From positions 620,001-684,000 of the forward strand of contig VTFK01000048.1 in assembly GCA_009617715.1 (NCBI GenBank): a stretch of DNA of 64,000 nucleotides, in the 5' to 3' direction. The notes under the pieces were generated by a model. The model saw nothing but the letters and a program-made list of their open reading frames with translations, made no database searches and was not told the origin of the DNA. The DNA comes from Plectrocnemia conspersa (Eukaryota > Arthropoda > Insecta > Trichoptera > Polycentropodidae). The number at the start of each line of letters is the position of its first letter. Within the stretch, counting starts at the first letter, position 1. A program made the translations under genes and the position numbers. This document shows positions 49,281 through 63,720 of the stretch, in pieces.

Positions 49281-49357
49281 TCACATTAACAGACGATCAC
49301 ATGATTCAAGACAGAAGGCAACCAGACCAAGACCGAGAACAAACAATAACTTAGCTT

Positions 49358-49434
49358 AGCTTAGAAGGGCTTAGGTAATTTATTTATTCGACTTTAACTC
49401 GAGCTTAGAAGAGTTTAGGTAATTTACTTATTCG
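49358..49434 (+). repeat. Tandem duplication of a 44-bp unit
   Basis: AGCTTAGAAGGGCTTAGGTA with ATTTATTTATTCG at 49358 recurs at 49402 as AGCTTAGAAGAGTTTAGGTA with ATTTACTTATTCG. It lies just downstream of the 83-bp pair. Confidence 0.8.
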
Positions 49435-49439
49435 TTGAG

Positions 49440-52400
49440 TAAGTAATCTTAAGAAGTCATGTAGGGAAGGGTCCCTGGAGACTGACGTTGGCGCTTCAAA
49501 ATGAACGATTGTGTGTATTTGATTCAATTGTTCCCTGCGAGAAGTTTTGACAAGTGGCGAAAGGGTTTATTTTGACCAATAATGCAGTATGGTCAAAATC
49601 CGTCACTGTTATTATCTATATAAATAATTAAGGACTGCCGTACCTAATCCGTTTTTTATCTTTCCTTAATTTCTTAATTGCGCGTTTCAATGATTGTAAC
49701 AATAGGTAATAAAATGTTTGAGCATATTGATAAATTTATGGTTACGTTTTTGAAGTGTTCTTGTTAATATCTAGTGGTGATTTATTTTTATTAGATGTTC
49801 TCATATAAAAAAATATTTTAAACATTGATTCATAAAACGCCTTTGTACAAAGAACGCTTTATGTAGGATCCCCTACATACATAAGTGCTTCTCAAGAACT
49901 TTCCTAGTATGAACAGCTTACAATAAAAATAAGCTTAGAACGCTTTGGTATATAGTGGTCTTTATACTGCTTCTACGAAATCGCATTGCTGCGGCGTTGA
50001 AAATATAATACTGAATCAAATGAGACATACGCTACAAACTACACTCTTCGACTTATACCGTTGTTAGTACATATATTTAATAGCTTAGGTTACAATTTAT
50101 AATATTAAAATGCTTATGATAACATATTATAACAATTAGTGACATGGCTGAATTAAAAACTTTGAGATGGCTGAACGTTGATAGCCGCGAAAGTAATTAA
50201 AGTTACTTTCAATGGAAGCATAGTATAATACATAATGGCTACGGAGAATAATGGACACAATTTCGCACAGGAAATGTATACGTTTTTCCGAGAAAGGAAT
50301 GAAACATTTTTAAGCGTAGTAAACTACAAAAAAATAATCTCGACAATAAATAATTACACAGACTAGCGACGGTGCCAAATTTAGGGACGTACTAGGGATT
50401 ATGTTTGAGTCACTATTAAATATAATAGGATGATTGCCAAAATTACTGATGTAACGTATTTATAGCAATTCATGAATTAGCAAAAAAATATAATGAAGAT
50501 TCTCTCAAGCGATTAGTATAAATTTACACAGTCTCTAGAATTTGTAGAATATTAAATTTGCATTAATAATACAATAAATTATGTTAGGCGAAACCCCAGG
50601 TCCCTTGTCCCTCATTATTCAAAGGGTACAGCTACAGATTTATATCAAAAGGTTAAATTTACAACGTCAATACCTGCGATCAAACATAAGTATGTTTAAT
50701 ATAATCAGTTAAGTTGAACTATTTCAATATGATAATATGTTATACCAGCAAATGTTATAAAATAGGGCGTTAAAAGCGGTTTTATAGTGAAATAAATAAA
50801 CTTATGTGAGATGAATGTTAAAATAATTAAATTGGATGAGTGTATGTATATGTATGAAATTTATTGTAATAATGTTTATTTTTAAGCTATATAAATATTA
50901 TCTGAAAATATTTAATTAAAAGTGGTAATGTACATAGATACATATAGAAATATGTTATTATGTATTATAATATAAATTGTTGAGAATTTTATTATTATAA
51001 TATTTTAATATTACCTATAATACCACATATTAGGCCAAGCAGCTTAAATATAAAGCTCAAACCAAATATATAAATTTTGTTTGTAATATTTAAAACGTAA
51101 CAAATTTATTTTAGTCAATATGAAAGACTCGAATTTTTATTAAAAAAAATATCCGGCTCCGGATGCAAAATAAAATAAATATATAATAAAATAGTAAGTT
51201 TTAGGATAATTGGCCTTCCGATATTCACTCTCGTTCTCCATTCTATAAAGCTTATAAGCTGAAGCTAGCAAGCAATATAACATGTCATCCACAATAGGCT
51301 TTCATAACAATGGCCTCATGCAGTCCAGCGCAGTCTATTTTAAAACAGTCCCTCGACGGAAAAACATCATATCATGCATTTTTCTCTCTTTGTTGAGCGT
51401 GAAAAGACATAAATGAAAATCCTGAAAGGAACGATATATTTATATTAATACACGGCTATGAATGTGTAAGAATGATTGATGATGATCGAGCTCGGGTTAA
51501 ACAAAGTAAATTAGACGAAAAATTGATATCTTCCACATTTTAAACACGTAGGCGCCGACGCGAATCATAAATGATATTTTATTATATATAATACGTTATC
51601 ACATACAGGTTAATGCATTACTTAGTTATAATATATCTATTGGCAAATTTATTATTATTTAATATTAATATTAAAAATAAGAATTTTATAAGCGTTTAAT
51701 AAGGCTTTCTACGTAGGAATTTCTCATTTGTAGAATATTTCACGCAGCATCCGGGAAATTTTATATGCAATTTGCTCATAAATTAATTTATTCACATTAA
51801 CTTAATATTCATAAAATTTAAAGAATGTGCACTGTATATTTTTATTAAACTTTCTGAAGTCACAACTTGTATAAACGGTGTGAAAACTATTAGTTTTTTG
51901 TATTCATTTTATGCTTTATGATTGTTACTGAATTGTTTGTATTGTAAATATATTTAATTGAATGCCTAGTAAAATTAAATTTATTGCTAATTTATTTTTA
52001 TAACAATAAAATAATGTTATGATCTTTGACTAATTTTTAGACTAGAAACGGAGGGTATTACTTTTTAATCTTTGCGTCTCATGCTCTCAAGGTAGACATA
52101 GCTGTTATTTATTTAATATAAATCTTTCGTTATATCATGACAGGCGTTACGATACGTCAACATAATTAAAAACTGCAAAAAAAGTAGATAGATAATAGTC
52201 TGAAATCAAAGTCTATACATCAGCGACATATATTTAACTAATTATAAGCTTACATTTAATATATGTCATGCACGACCTAGCTTAATTTAATTTTAATTTT
52301 ACATCATCTGTGAGATTGGAATTATCTAGAAAAACATTATTTGCCTTTTTTATTAATGTTTGGTTTTCCTTATTTAATATTTTGCTTTAAATCTATTTTT

Positions 52401-52859
52401 TTAATATTTAAATTAGCTTTGATAAAAAAACTTTACATTATTTAAAATTTATAAAAATAATAAACTGATTTTTTTATCTATGTAAACTATGATTAATATT
52501 GTGGCATCTGTACTTTAAAAAAATCATATAATTGGATTGCAAAAAAAGTTTGGTTTATGTATTGATGCTGTTTAAAAAATACCTTTCCACTTCAATCATC
52601 ATATTTTAGTTCACCTATGGTGTCGTTTCAGAATCACCACAAGCTTCAAAAACGCGTTTGATATTTTACAATGCAGAGCCACACTTAAGACTATTATTAT
52701 TAGTAGTAATGTGATGATAATTTATATTTTTTATTAAAAATTTAATGTCAAGCATTTTATCGCATAAATTACAAACGAAAATCCGCACGATTGATTGAAA
52801 TACACACGCCAAGCACATCCACATATTCTTATGTCAGAAATTAATATCCCTTTGATTAA
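49440..52859. other. AT-rich non-coding stretch
   Basis: No gene or element was identified. Short, less AT-rich patches at 49455-49560 and 51220-51360 have no coding features. Confidence 0.45.
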
Positions 52860-53170
52860 TTTCCTAGACGCGTGCAAGCGCCCGGGGCTGCTTCAGCGTG
52901 ACGGGCGCCACTTTTACGGAATTTCCCTCTCAACGGTCAACATTACTTGTGCCAATTAACGTTTTGGTATATTTTCGTTCTCAAGGTGAGAACAGATAGA
53001 AGCTTTCGCTTTTCCGAACACCAGTCATTAGTTTTCCCGCGGGATACAATTTTCAGGTTCGCGTACTACACGTACTACGTGTTTCGTTAAGCGCTCGCGT
53101 TTCAACTCGAGATTATCTCGGAAGCCCCTTCGGATTTGCGGTTGCTTTTCTATCTAGGGGTTTATAGGGG
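52860..53170. other. GC-rich island, candidate regulatory DNA
   Basis: The stretch contains GACGCGTGCAAGCGCCCGGG, CGTGACGGGCGCCAC, CCCGCGGGATAC and the nested palindromes CACGTACTACGTG and TCTCGGAAGCC. No long frame or splice pair is apparent. It is the most GC-rich block in the window. A promoter, enhancer or conserved non-coding element is plausible. Confidence 0.4.
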
Positions 53171-54211
53171 AATGTGGATACGCCAAGGTTGTTGTTAATA
53201 TTATGATTCACTGTAGTGCGGCTAAGCATGGCCTTAGTGATATGAGGGTTAAAGAGAAAAAGCGTAGAAAACTTAATATTTGTGTTACTTTGCGTTTGCC
53301 GTCAATATAAATCTGGACAACGAGGTCGAATAATTTTTATACTTTGATAATATTTTTTATGATGATTGCACGCCATAATATTACTTTTACTTAATCAATT
53401 TAACTGGCTTACTGCGAGAAAAATGCAATTTTTAGAAATAGCTATAAAATATTTTATGACTCAAGCGAGTTAAAAGCTTTCTTAGTACTAAATTCTAATA
53501 AAATAATTTATAATATTTATTACTAAATATAATAAAAAATGTTAATGTTCTTTACGGCTAAAAAATATTTTAAATATTTTTAATACTTTGCTAATGAGTT
53601 ATTATATAATATAAACTTTCTATTTCAGAAAAATATCCAATATATATTAACTTGTTTTGACAATTTAGTAATGTATTTTATTAAGCACACCTATAATATT
53701 TAACTTGTGCTATACCTGATCATCTCAAATAATAAAATAAACATGTGACTGCTCTCTGGTGATTAAACCAAATACAAAAATTAAAGTTAAAGTAAATCTA
53801 AATACTAGATAGAGATATTAGTTAATTCTTTATGGAAGTGGACTTATTGCCTTTTAGTGTCATGAAATGTCACACTATTTTATTTTAAAGGTCGTTAATG
53901 CCAGCGGAATATTATTGCCATATCGGCGGATAAAAAACAGGACTTTCTTTACTAAAATCAACATTTGAAAAACAATGGAAATTCAGTCTTCACACTTCAG
54001 AGATTCATAGCAGATCAATAAAAATGCTCTGTTTTATCTCAAGAAATACGCCCTATTTCAATAATTGCAAAATACTAAAGCTCTATTATATGAATTTAAT
54101 ACGTAATGAGTTATTATAATAAATTGCAACTTTAAAAAGTACAGAGTAAATTCCTTTGAGTATTTAAAATTTAAGAAGTACAGGTATTATCCGTTTCTGT
54201 TTCCGGTTCAA
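53171..54211. other. AT-rich non-coding stretch
   Basis: Nothing was recognised. Confidence 0.5.
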
Positions 54212-54475
54212 GGAAAGTTCATCGAATGTTATTCACCGACTTGTAAATTCGTCGATTAAAAAACCGATTCCCAATTCTACAATAAAAAAAATCACAAAAC
54301 GTTAGTATCGTATTTAATTTCTTAGCGTGTCATTTTATTCGTTAAATATATATATAAAATTTTTTTTTTTAATATTTTCGTAACTATTAATCCAATTTCA
54401 AAGAAATTTAAAATGAAGCAAAAAATAAGGGTCAAATAAAGGTTTTTTATATCGTATCAATTATTCATACAAAAC
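54212..54475 (+). repeat. Lone terminal copy of the long-TIR element
   Basis: GGAAAGTTCATCGAATG, TTGTAAATTCGTCGATTAAA, CGTATTTAATTTCTTAGCGT, GTCATTTTATTCGTTAAATA and AACTATTAATCCAATTTCAA match the terminal repeat at 28375-28670 (read on the minus strand) in order. No second end was found nearby, so it is a solo terminus or a deleted copy. Confidence 0.7.
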
Positions 54476-57400
54476 TCCATAATGTTTTTGTTCTTGAGGT
54501 GATTAAAAAAACCTTCGGTTAAATATGCAATTTGCTTTAAAAAAAATTGAAATCTTAAACACATTTTAATGTATTATAATACGTGCTACACAAAAGGTCA
54601 TTTATTGAGCTTCGTGTATCAACTTATGCATCTAGCATAAATATACTGTTAAATTTAGATTTTTTACATTTAATTGATTTAATACAGAAATAATAAATAC
54701 ATTAAGGACATGAACATTAGATTTAAGAAAAAAATATTGTAGATAATAATATTTTATTTAATACATTACATACAAAAAAAGGCAAATTCATTTATATATA
54801 TATATATATTATATTATATAATTTATATATTATATCAAGTTGAAATTTGACTCATATATAGAAGCACAATAAGTGCTATTTTAAATATTTTTAATGGGAA
54901 AGGTGTACATCATATATAGAAATATTATAATAACTTATAAAATTATTTTTACATGTAAAACGTGCAATTTAACACCGTTTGATCGATTATGTACTTACAA
55001 TAATGTATGTTTCAATAATCAATTATATCATATTGCTTTTTCATAAAATTTACTATTCGCAAAAACCTGTAATATAGGTATGAATAATTAATGTACAATT
55101 ATCAAAGCTGAGCGCAGCGCCAGACTAATCAATCCCGGAAAAGCCCCGATTCTGCGAAATTCCATCAAAATTTTCAATCAGTGTAATTTACGTTATTTAC
55201 CTGAAAAACACACGGTGCTCGCAAAATAACATACACATTTTACATTGGGATTTAGAATTTAATTAACACGTTTATCGACACAAAAATAAATATACTGTTC
55301 TAATTGGAAGATAAAATCTAATAGTTAAAATGCACAAAGTAATCTTTTGCTATGACATAAAAATTAGATATTGTATTTAAAATACTTTTTATTTATTTAA
55401 TATTTCAGAACTTTGACTTTAAATATATTTATCACTCTTTAGAAATATTTATTCACAATCAAAATTCTTGAGCTTTTGTATTGATTGTTTGCTGGCTTTC
55501 GCGATACTTGTAATTTATAAATACAGTTTCACTATGCAGTTGTACGGTAAAATACCGTAAATATCGAAACTTTGTTATATGTATATATGCACATAAATTA
55601 TATCATCTAAACAATATTATTTTTGAGTACCCAAGTACTCCAATAGTTGCTGCAAGAGGGCCTTTAGTTCCACGTATTGCGGCCGCTTGTTCGCTGTACT
55701 CTTACTCAATGCTAAATTATTGTTCAACCCACATTATAGCAGCACTATCTTGTTTCTGCCGAATTACAGAACTTTCACAACTACCCTGTGGTTTGTAAGA
55801 GCGTTTGCATACAAACCGCTCTTGTGCGGCTTGAGACGGAACAATTGTACCGGTGCGTTTGACGTCGTATACACCAAACGCTAAGTGTTTAATTAATGGG
55901 GATTATGCCAAAAACCGCACTATATCATATCATGATATCTGATATACATACATAGTTATAGTGGCAAGTGTAAATCTCCAACTTTTTAGTATTAACAAAT
56001 TATATTGATAAAAATGCTGATATCCAATAATGTATACAGTGAATACGCGTCATAAATAACCTTACAAATTCCATTAATTTATATATTAAACATAAGCAGT
56101 TTATTTATCTTGTAAGGACATAATAAACGCGCTTTTTCTATTAATTATTATTTCAAGTCATTTTCGGCAGTGTTTATACAAATTTAAGTTAGAGTCTAGA
56201 TGTAGATTCAGATATTCAATCCTTAATTATCATTAATGTTTACTTTAGAAAGCTGGTGGAAAACGGTTTCGTAAATATATTTGAGTTTGTTTTACTATGA
56301 TTAAATTTAATTTTCCACTACTCATTATGTTGTGGTGCTGATATTAAATAGTTACTTAATCAAATGAAATATTTCTCTTCAAAGTCACATTAAATTTAAT
56401 GTTTGTAATGGAGCTTATAATGCTTATTAGTAACAACATCGAGCCTAATGTAACATATAAATAAACACACTCGTATAATTATACTATGTGTACATAAATC
56501 ACGCTATGTAATAGTTCGAATGAAAGCATATGAAATAATGCCGCTCTGACACATTTGATATTATTAAATTTATATTACACTGGCACGTAGAAATGAGTTA
56601 TAAATATTTGATGCGTGTAATAAATTCACCATATGCGTTTATAAAGCACCATTATATACAGGAGACACAAATATTGGCTCTGAGGGAAAAGCTTCTGACG
56701 ATGGATTAGGTAAATTTGACTTTATGTTTTTATATCATCAGGTATCTATTCTTAAAATATTAAAAAATAAGTTAAAGCATAAAATATCTTTGTTTATATT
56801 TTGAGACATGGTTTGATTGATATTTGACTTTTTACAAATTGCTAATTTGAAAGATGATTTGTCATACAAGTTTTATTTTTACTTTTATATGATGCTAAAA
56901 AAATATTTATTATATGGTAGGTTTTTATGTATTTAATCTAATTTAGCTTAGTAACTCTATGAAGTAAATATTTTCTTTTAAATAAATTTACAATTTTTGA
57001 AATAAAAAAAATAAAAATAACATACGACTATAACGCAAATAATATTTTAATATAGGTTTAAAAAGGTTTCAAAAAACCTGCTATAAAATATAATGATATG
57101 ATAATATTAATCTTATATACGTTGTTTTAAAAAAGCTGTAAGAGCGAAAAATATATTTTTTATAAATTATAGGTATAAATATATTTTTTGCTCTTGTATG
57201 ATGTTTATATATTTATAGATATATGATGTTTAACATTTTTATTTTACATTTAGCCTTCGTTGTATATTTATATTTGTTTGCTTAACTTTAGATTTAATGT
57301 CTAAAGTAATGAAAAAAAAAATTGTTTAATTTTAAATTTTATTTAAATGATATCTGAATATCATTTTTTTTAGTAAAAAGCTTGACAAGAAATGAGTTCC

Positions 57401-57914
57401 GGCACCTTTTTTTGTTTAAAAAAAAGCCCTGCCTATAATTATAATTATAATGATTTAATTTTTAGTGTTGATCTAATCAGGTCAATAAGATATTAAAGAC
57501 TATGTAATTTAATCAATAGTATTTTGTAATGTTGGTAATGCCTTTTTGAAAATTTTTATATACAAATATTTTAATATTAATGAATACAGTATATGAAAAA
57601 TATAATCTATAGAAACCAGTGATTATTGAAAATTTTCAAGCAGTTCAAAAGCAAGTACAGTGAGATAGAAACTTTTTGCATGTTAATCGATAAAAGCGCC
57701 ATATTCTAAATGCTAAGTTTATATGTCTGACTATGTTGTTGACTGATGCGGAACGTATGTGACAGTAAAGGGCCTAGTTAAAATCACCCCCTTAAAACGC
57801 ACGCTTAAAAATCTATTAAATTCATAAAAACAGGTAATATGTTTTGAAATAGCAAATGCTGTAACGTAACACAAAAGTGTTACAGTCAGAAAACAGCTGA
57901 ATAATAATAAATAT
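54476..57914. other. AT-rich non-coding stretch
   Basis: No gene was recognised. Small GC-richer patches at 55105-55180 and 55650-55880 carry a short plus-strand frame (55687-55884) without motifs. A TA-rich run lies at about 54796-54835. Confidence 0.45.
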
Positions 57915-58210
57915 ACTTCCAAATCTCCGTATTTTGTCGTTTCGGAAAAAGGTAGGCTGGGGCTTAACCACCCCCAGACGGATCAGGCGTATATAAGGAC
58001 ATATACGGCGCTTAAAACTACACTTTTATTCGGAATTTAATTTGTCAACACTTTATCAGGAACTATCATCAGTTACCTTTGACTTGGAAAACAAAAGAGT
58101 TCATCCGAACTCTCATCAAATGGAGTTACGCCTACCGTCGACATATAAAGAAGACTTTTTCTCACAATACTTCTCTCGCGTCTATCCTGGTCTAGCTATA
58201 AAGTACGAAA
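57915..58210 (+). mobile_element. Putative LTR-retroelement leader, second copy
   Basis: GTCGTTTCGGAAAAAGGTAG, a TATA box GTATATAAGG at 57989-57998, CTACACTTTTATTCGGAATT, GTCAACA, CTTTGAC and GAGTTCATCCGAACT parallel 44020-44250 in order. ATG near 58121 opens MELRLPSTYKEDFFSQYFSR and runs on to a stop near 58233, at the position equivalent to the ORF at 44266. The two ORFs are only weakly alike. No downstream retroelement domains are present. Confidence 0.45.
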
Positions 58211-58234
58211 TCAAGAGTTCAATTCAAACCTAAT

Positions 58235-61009
58235 AGACAACTGAATCTTTCATACGCAGACAATGGTATGAGTACTTCACGTAAATAAATATACATACAG
58301 TATACGTAATGACATTCATAACGAATTACCCTTGTCTTCTAAAAACTATGAATACCCTAAAACACAAGATCTATAGACACATAAAATTGTCAGAACAACA
58401 AATAGTGCATCAGAGTTATTCATTGTAGATTTTGCGCTACATGGTATAAATTAGTTAATAGCCAATATATAATTGTTTTATGTTTTTTTACAACCACCAT
58501 AATTAATCGCAAGATTCGCCCTGGTCACTTGAGACGACCAGCTCATTATTGCTGTTGGACCAAATTAGTCTATAAAATACATGTCACATTTGTATAAATT
58601 ACTTTTATGTATTTAATTGATTTTTTTACATTTCTTAAAATATTATGTAAAATTTATATATATATACTAATATAATTTGTATTATTAAAAACATGTTCTG
58701 ATATCAAAAGTCTCAGTATTTCACATACATAAAAAATGAGCACCATCCCTTTAATTGACATAAAATATTCTATTATATGAATTGTATGTCAAATTAATTT
58801 AATTTCTTTCTTTATTATTCCATACACAATACGCATTTACCCTTATATCCATAAATAATACATTTATATCCTACTTTTACCCATAAACAAAGACAGTACG
58901 CATTTCATTATTTCATACGCACATCCACTTCAGAAAGCCTATAACGACCTCGTGAAAATTTCATTTCGAGTTAATATACTTTGTTTGCGTTGCAAATAGC
59001 TGGCGGTAATATTTACACGCAAAGCAACATCCATAACCACTTGTCGTTTTATATTTATACACCCATATGCTACTGAAAAATATCCACAAATTACACACAC
59101 ACACACACACACATGCTTGAGTACCGTCTGGTTCGTGGGCGTTTCACGTTAAACTTTCATCATAGGAAGGCTTAACCCCTAATTGGACCAATATGGGTCG
59201 TTAAGACCATGGGTAGTATTTTAAATTGATATCATCTTTATTGGAACCAAAATTTGGGTATCGGATCGCGTAACCAAATACACAATTGTAGATTCATTGC
59301 ATTTACCTTCGTTTTGTTATTATTGTGGGTCGCTTGAGAAAAATACATACGCCTATATATTTAATAATAATAAAAGCTGATACGTTATAAAGTGTCTGAG
59401 AGATATAAAATAAAGCTTTGAATGCACTTTGCGAGACACTTAATATAAAAATATGCCTCGGCTTCAACTTAAAAGCGATGTAGTAAGTTGAGTTAAATTA
59501 TCTAGAAGCTTCTTGTTGCGACATGTTTATAATAAACCTATAAAATGCCATATTTTCTGGAGCGTGAATAACCACACATGTATCATATTTCTCAGATATT
59601 TTAATTTCAGTCAAGCTTTTGACTTATGAAGGTTTTACTTTGACATTATAAACGAAAACGACTGTCTCATGTAGTTATTTTGCGAGAAGTGGTATGCATA
59701 AATTTGAAATAAATGTGGTTTTAAATAAATACAATATATTAGCGATTTAGTGACTTATGTAATAATTAATTAGGGCGCAATACTCATAAACAAATTAAGT
59801 CTGATTGTCGAATATCCTTACGATAGAAATAGTTCTAGCATCCTGTTTTACATGACGGAATATTAATAGTACCTATCCCTATATCAATACTACAATTATT
59901 ACTTTTTGGCACAGATATTAATTAAAAAAATATAGCGCAATCATTATTTAAAAATATAACATTTTACAACTAAAAAAATCATTTTGAATTACATTCCTAT
60001 GATTATTACATATTTTACTTGAATATAATATATTTTTTTAACTCTATATATTATATATTTTTTATATGTATAATTACTTGTTATATTTGATTTTCTGTTG
60101 CGTAATATTTATTAATTATTTACATACATTATGATATTATTTAATAATTTATTTTACATAGATTTCATTACTTTCAAGCTATATATATATATAATTTCGC
60201 TATTCCAACATTAGTCTATTTTTTGTAGTCTCTGTATGGAAACATTTAAAAGTCATGGTACTTGATTACGTAGCAAATCACCAAAGAGATTCACACGCAT
60301 ATTAATAGGCATCAAAGTAGACTTCTTTAAGGATCCTTCAACAACATCTGCAACTGTAATGACCACTTCATATTTGATTCAGTCGCTTGTTAAAACCCCG
60401 ATACTGGCCCTTAAATTATATCTGTTCTCGCTATAAATAATAACTGCAATAATAATATGTATTAAACAGAACAGTGACACCACTCGGCATCAAAACTCGA
60501 GAGGTACATATTCATACATATTATTAATATTAAAATTAGTGCAAATAATCTTAGTCAAACTATTAAGCTGATATGTTGTCAAGCGTTTTAAAAGGAAATT
60601 AAGCTACTTGTTAATAATTTTACTCCCTTAAGATTCCTTAACGCGATAGGATTTTTTCAAAGACGCACACACCTACAAAGTAAAATGTATTAATACTATA
60701 TAATTAAACACATTTGCATTTAATAGGACAGTTTTTGTCCTGATAGTTAAGTAATGCTAGCGAATTGATCTCATTCTCGACAAAATTGTCAGTTAAAATA
60801 CTTTTGACTTGGGGTCTTAATGTATTTTACACAATTTTATATAGATTGGTTATAGATAGAATTATTAATTATCAAATATTTGCTATCTTTCAAGTGTACA
60901 CACATTTTATCAGAGTCTCGTTGATGTTTACATCTTGTATAGCGGGTATATAAAATTTTATTTATGATTCCTTGTTATTCCCGAGAAACACAAGGTATTA
61001 AATAACACT
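58235..61009. other. Non-coding stretch
   Basis: There is no recognised gene. It is AT-rich, with a less AT-rich patch at 58920-59200. Confidence 0.45.
59093..59113. repeat. (AC)n microsatellite
   Basis: There are 21 bases of uninterrupted AC repeat. Confidence 0.95.
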
Positions 61010-61250
61010 CGAGCGGCAGAAGACACTTGTTTACTGTAACGAAATCCCTGGCGTTTCTTTCGTTTCTTCGTCTTAATGTAAATTGAACGTTGATGAGAGG
61101 ACCAAACCACCCTCGCACATTTACAATGAATTTATATTGTTTTTTTTCACTCTCGCCGACAGAGTAACAAACAGCTTATTTTTTGATCTCTCTATCGCGA
61201 TAAAGACCCCTCGAGATATTTTTGTATAACGAGAAAAGATTTTTTTCAAT
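61010..61250. other. GC-richer island, unassigned
   Basis: CACTCGAGCGGCAGAAGAC, CCCTGGCGTTTCTTTCG and CACTCTCGCCGACAGAGTAA lie in a non-coding setting. There is no frame longer than chance. Confidence 0.35.
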
Positions 61251-63239
61251 TTTTGTTTACCGTCTAGAGGAAATTATTACCCTCTGGCATTTTAGCAATT
61301 TTGCTAATAATTCAAACTCCAATTTAGAGCCAATTATCGCTGTTAAGCGTGAACAAAAGTGACATTTTAGCGTTATAAATATAAATCGCTTCAAAGTTAT
61401 GTGAGATGGAAATGAGTTTATGAGAATATGAAAAGCATAGGACAAAATATTCAAAATGTTAAATTTTGCGGCGTGATTATTAATTAACTTTGCATTTTAT
61501 TCCCATCTAACACAATTGTTGTGTAATTAAAGCAGCTCTAGAAAGACATAAATAAATATTTTGTATATTCGCCACAATATATGTTTCGTTTATAATTAAA
61601 ATTGTTGGTATGAATCACTATAAGTTTATTGTTATAATAATTAACGTACATATGAATTATTTATATTATAAATAATTTTAATATACATCGAGTCTGAATA
61701 TAAGCGAAATGTATTTTAAAATGATGTTTTTTTGTTAGGCTTCATGGTTTTCGAATATAAATATATACGTATATATAAAAGTAAAAATACTAATGAGCAT
61801 TTAAGTCTGGATTTTGTTTCTTTATTGCCCTAATCTTATTGCTTTATACTATTTGTGTATAGTACTTTTAAGAGTATGGTTAAGCTATGTATACACAGGG
61901 CCAACGACAGGAACCCTGGGAAAACAATGATTCCGGGCCTCATGACAAAAATGGTATTTTATATATTTTTTACCATCGTAATATAATTTCTTAAATAAAT
62001 AATAATAAGTACGAGTCAACTTTTCTATGCAACAAATAAATTGCGTTGCGACATATTTAACATTTTTAAATGAATTACTAAGAAGAATAGTAAGTATGCA
62101 ATGAGTGTCATTAAGTTTTGGCCGTGTGAAATAATTTTGAATATTGATAAATGACTTCACGATGGCTTAAAAAGGAAAATCAGATATTCAGAAATTTTAC
62201 TGGAGCCCTGATTGACATGTGATGCTCTCCAAAAATTATCAGAAAGAATTTGATGAAATATATACGATACCATTTCTGACTGATGAAGAATATAATGCAG
62301 TCTTAAAAATAACTTATTTTATGTAATTTGTACACAAAACAATATTTATGTATTAAGATTTTAAGCCATTAATAATAATAATAATAATAGCTCTTTACCG
62401 AAAATTGCCACTCAGAGAGCCTGCGCCCCTCAGAAGTGCCGCGTGGCCATCAAGTTGTCCCGCAGGACTTGAACAAGATATCCAGAACTTTTCTCCTTGA
62501 GTCAACAACAAAAAAGCTTTGAGAAAAAATGCTGTAAAGTTACTTGAATTGCGTCTAATTGGGGCTTACAAAATGGTAACGCGGTAATATGCACGTAGCA
62601 CAGCTTTAGTGGGATGAGATAAACATTGAGATGACCTAAAAACCACCCTAGGTGCAGACTAAAAGGCCGTGTTTCATTTCGCTATGAAACGAGAAATTTT
62701 AGTACCTAATCATAGTTCTAGTCCTGTCACAAACTTCAGCACCCACCTGCCTCAGCTCGCATTTTCTAAGCTGGCTTTACCTCCAGTATTAATTAAGATT
62801 ACATTTACAAAAAAAAATTCCGGAATATAAAATGTGTATTTAAATAAATAAGTAACTAATATATTAAAAAAATATCAATAAATTCGTGCAGAAATAAAAC
62901 ACAAAATAATAACTCTTGAAACGAGTGACATTTATTTATCTCTATATTGAAAAAAAAAAATATGTGCGTAATTTGTTACTTTTATTATACTTATTACTAG
63001 AGCCTTTATTACTAAGTAGATATTTACTAATCTGGAACAAATCAAAGACATTTAGGTAATACACGATTTTTATAAAAATATTTTTAATGAAAACAAATTA
63101 AATTATTCTTAATTAGAATTTTAATTAAAATGATAAACAAAGACCCACATATACATGTAGCTTAATTAATTATATTTCAATTAAGTTCATGTTAATTATC
63201 AAAAGTCTCTCGATATATTTATAGTATACTATTACATAC
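61251..63239. other. Non-coding stretch, possibly with unidentified old transposons
   Basis: Segments at 61890-61960 and 62400-62480, plus 62640-62770, are less AT-rich and have the look of decayed repeats, but I cannot name them. No supported gene is present; the minus-strand frame 61885-62160 has no motif. Confidence 0.35.
62371..62389. repeat. (AAT)n microsatellite
   Basis: About six uninterrupted AAT units. Confidence 0.9.
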
Positions 63240-63720
63240 CTAGTAACTTCCAAAGAGCAATATAGGCAAGTAGATTATCATGTTCTCTACGTAGGCCGGA
63301 ATTGGAGCACTCGAATTCCCACGCCGTTAATTATCTCTCATATGGTATAAGTCCATCGTCAACTTGCGGAATGCAAAGATCAAAGGTTCAGGTTTGATTT
63401 GTCCCTACCAAATATCGAAAAGTTAGGGTCGCAACTCGCAAGTATAATGTACGCGTGTGTGTACGTGATTCCCTAAATACTCGGAGGATTTATTCATAAG
63501 ACTTTTACATAAGGGGATTGCGGTTAATGAGGGTGAAAATTCCGAGAGGTTTTTGTATGTATTTGCTCGGAGATTACTCGTGTCCTCTTGGAAATTCTTC
63601 TATTTCCCCCAATCGAGATTTAAGCTCGCGCGCATGATGAAAATTTAACGTAACGTAAATCTCCCACGAGCCAAACGACACTGCTATGTTTGTGTGTGTG
63701 TAATTATCTCTCGCCCACAT
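63240..63720. other. GC-richer island, candidate regulatory DNA
   Basis: CTACGTAGGCCGGAATTGGA, CCCACGCCGTTAATTATC, GGGTCGCAACTCGCAAG and GCTCGCGCGCATGATG stand out from the AT-rich flanks. No long frame or splice pair is apparent. The minus-strand frame at 63704-63979 next to it has no recognised domain. Confidence 0.35.

Noticed and set aside
61885..62160. 91-codon minus-strand frame with an unusual C-terminal tail
   Set aside because: It looks like translated repeat DNA; I could not tie it to a transposase family, so it is left unnamed.
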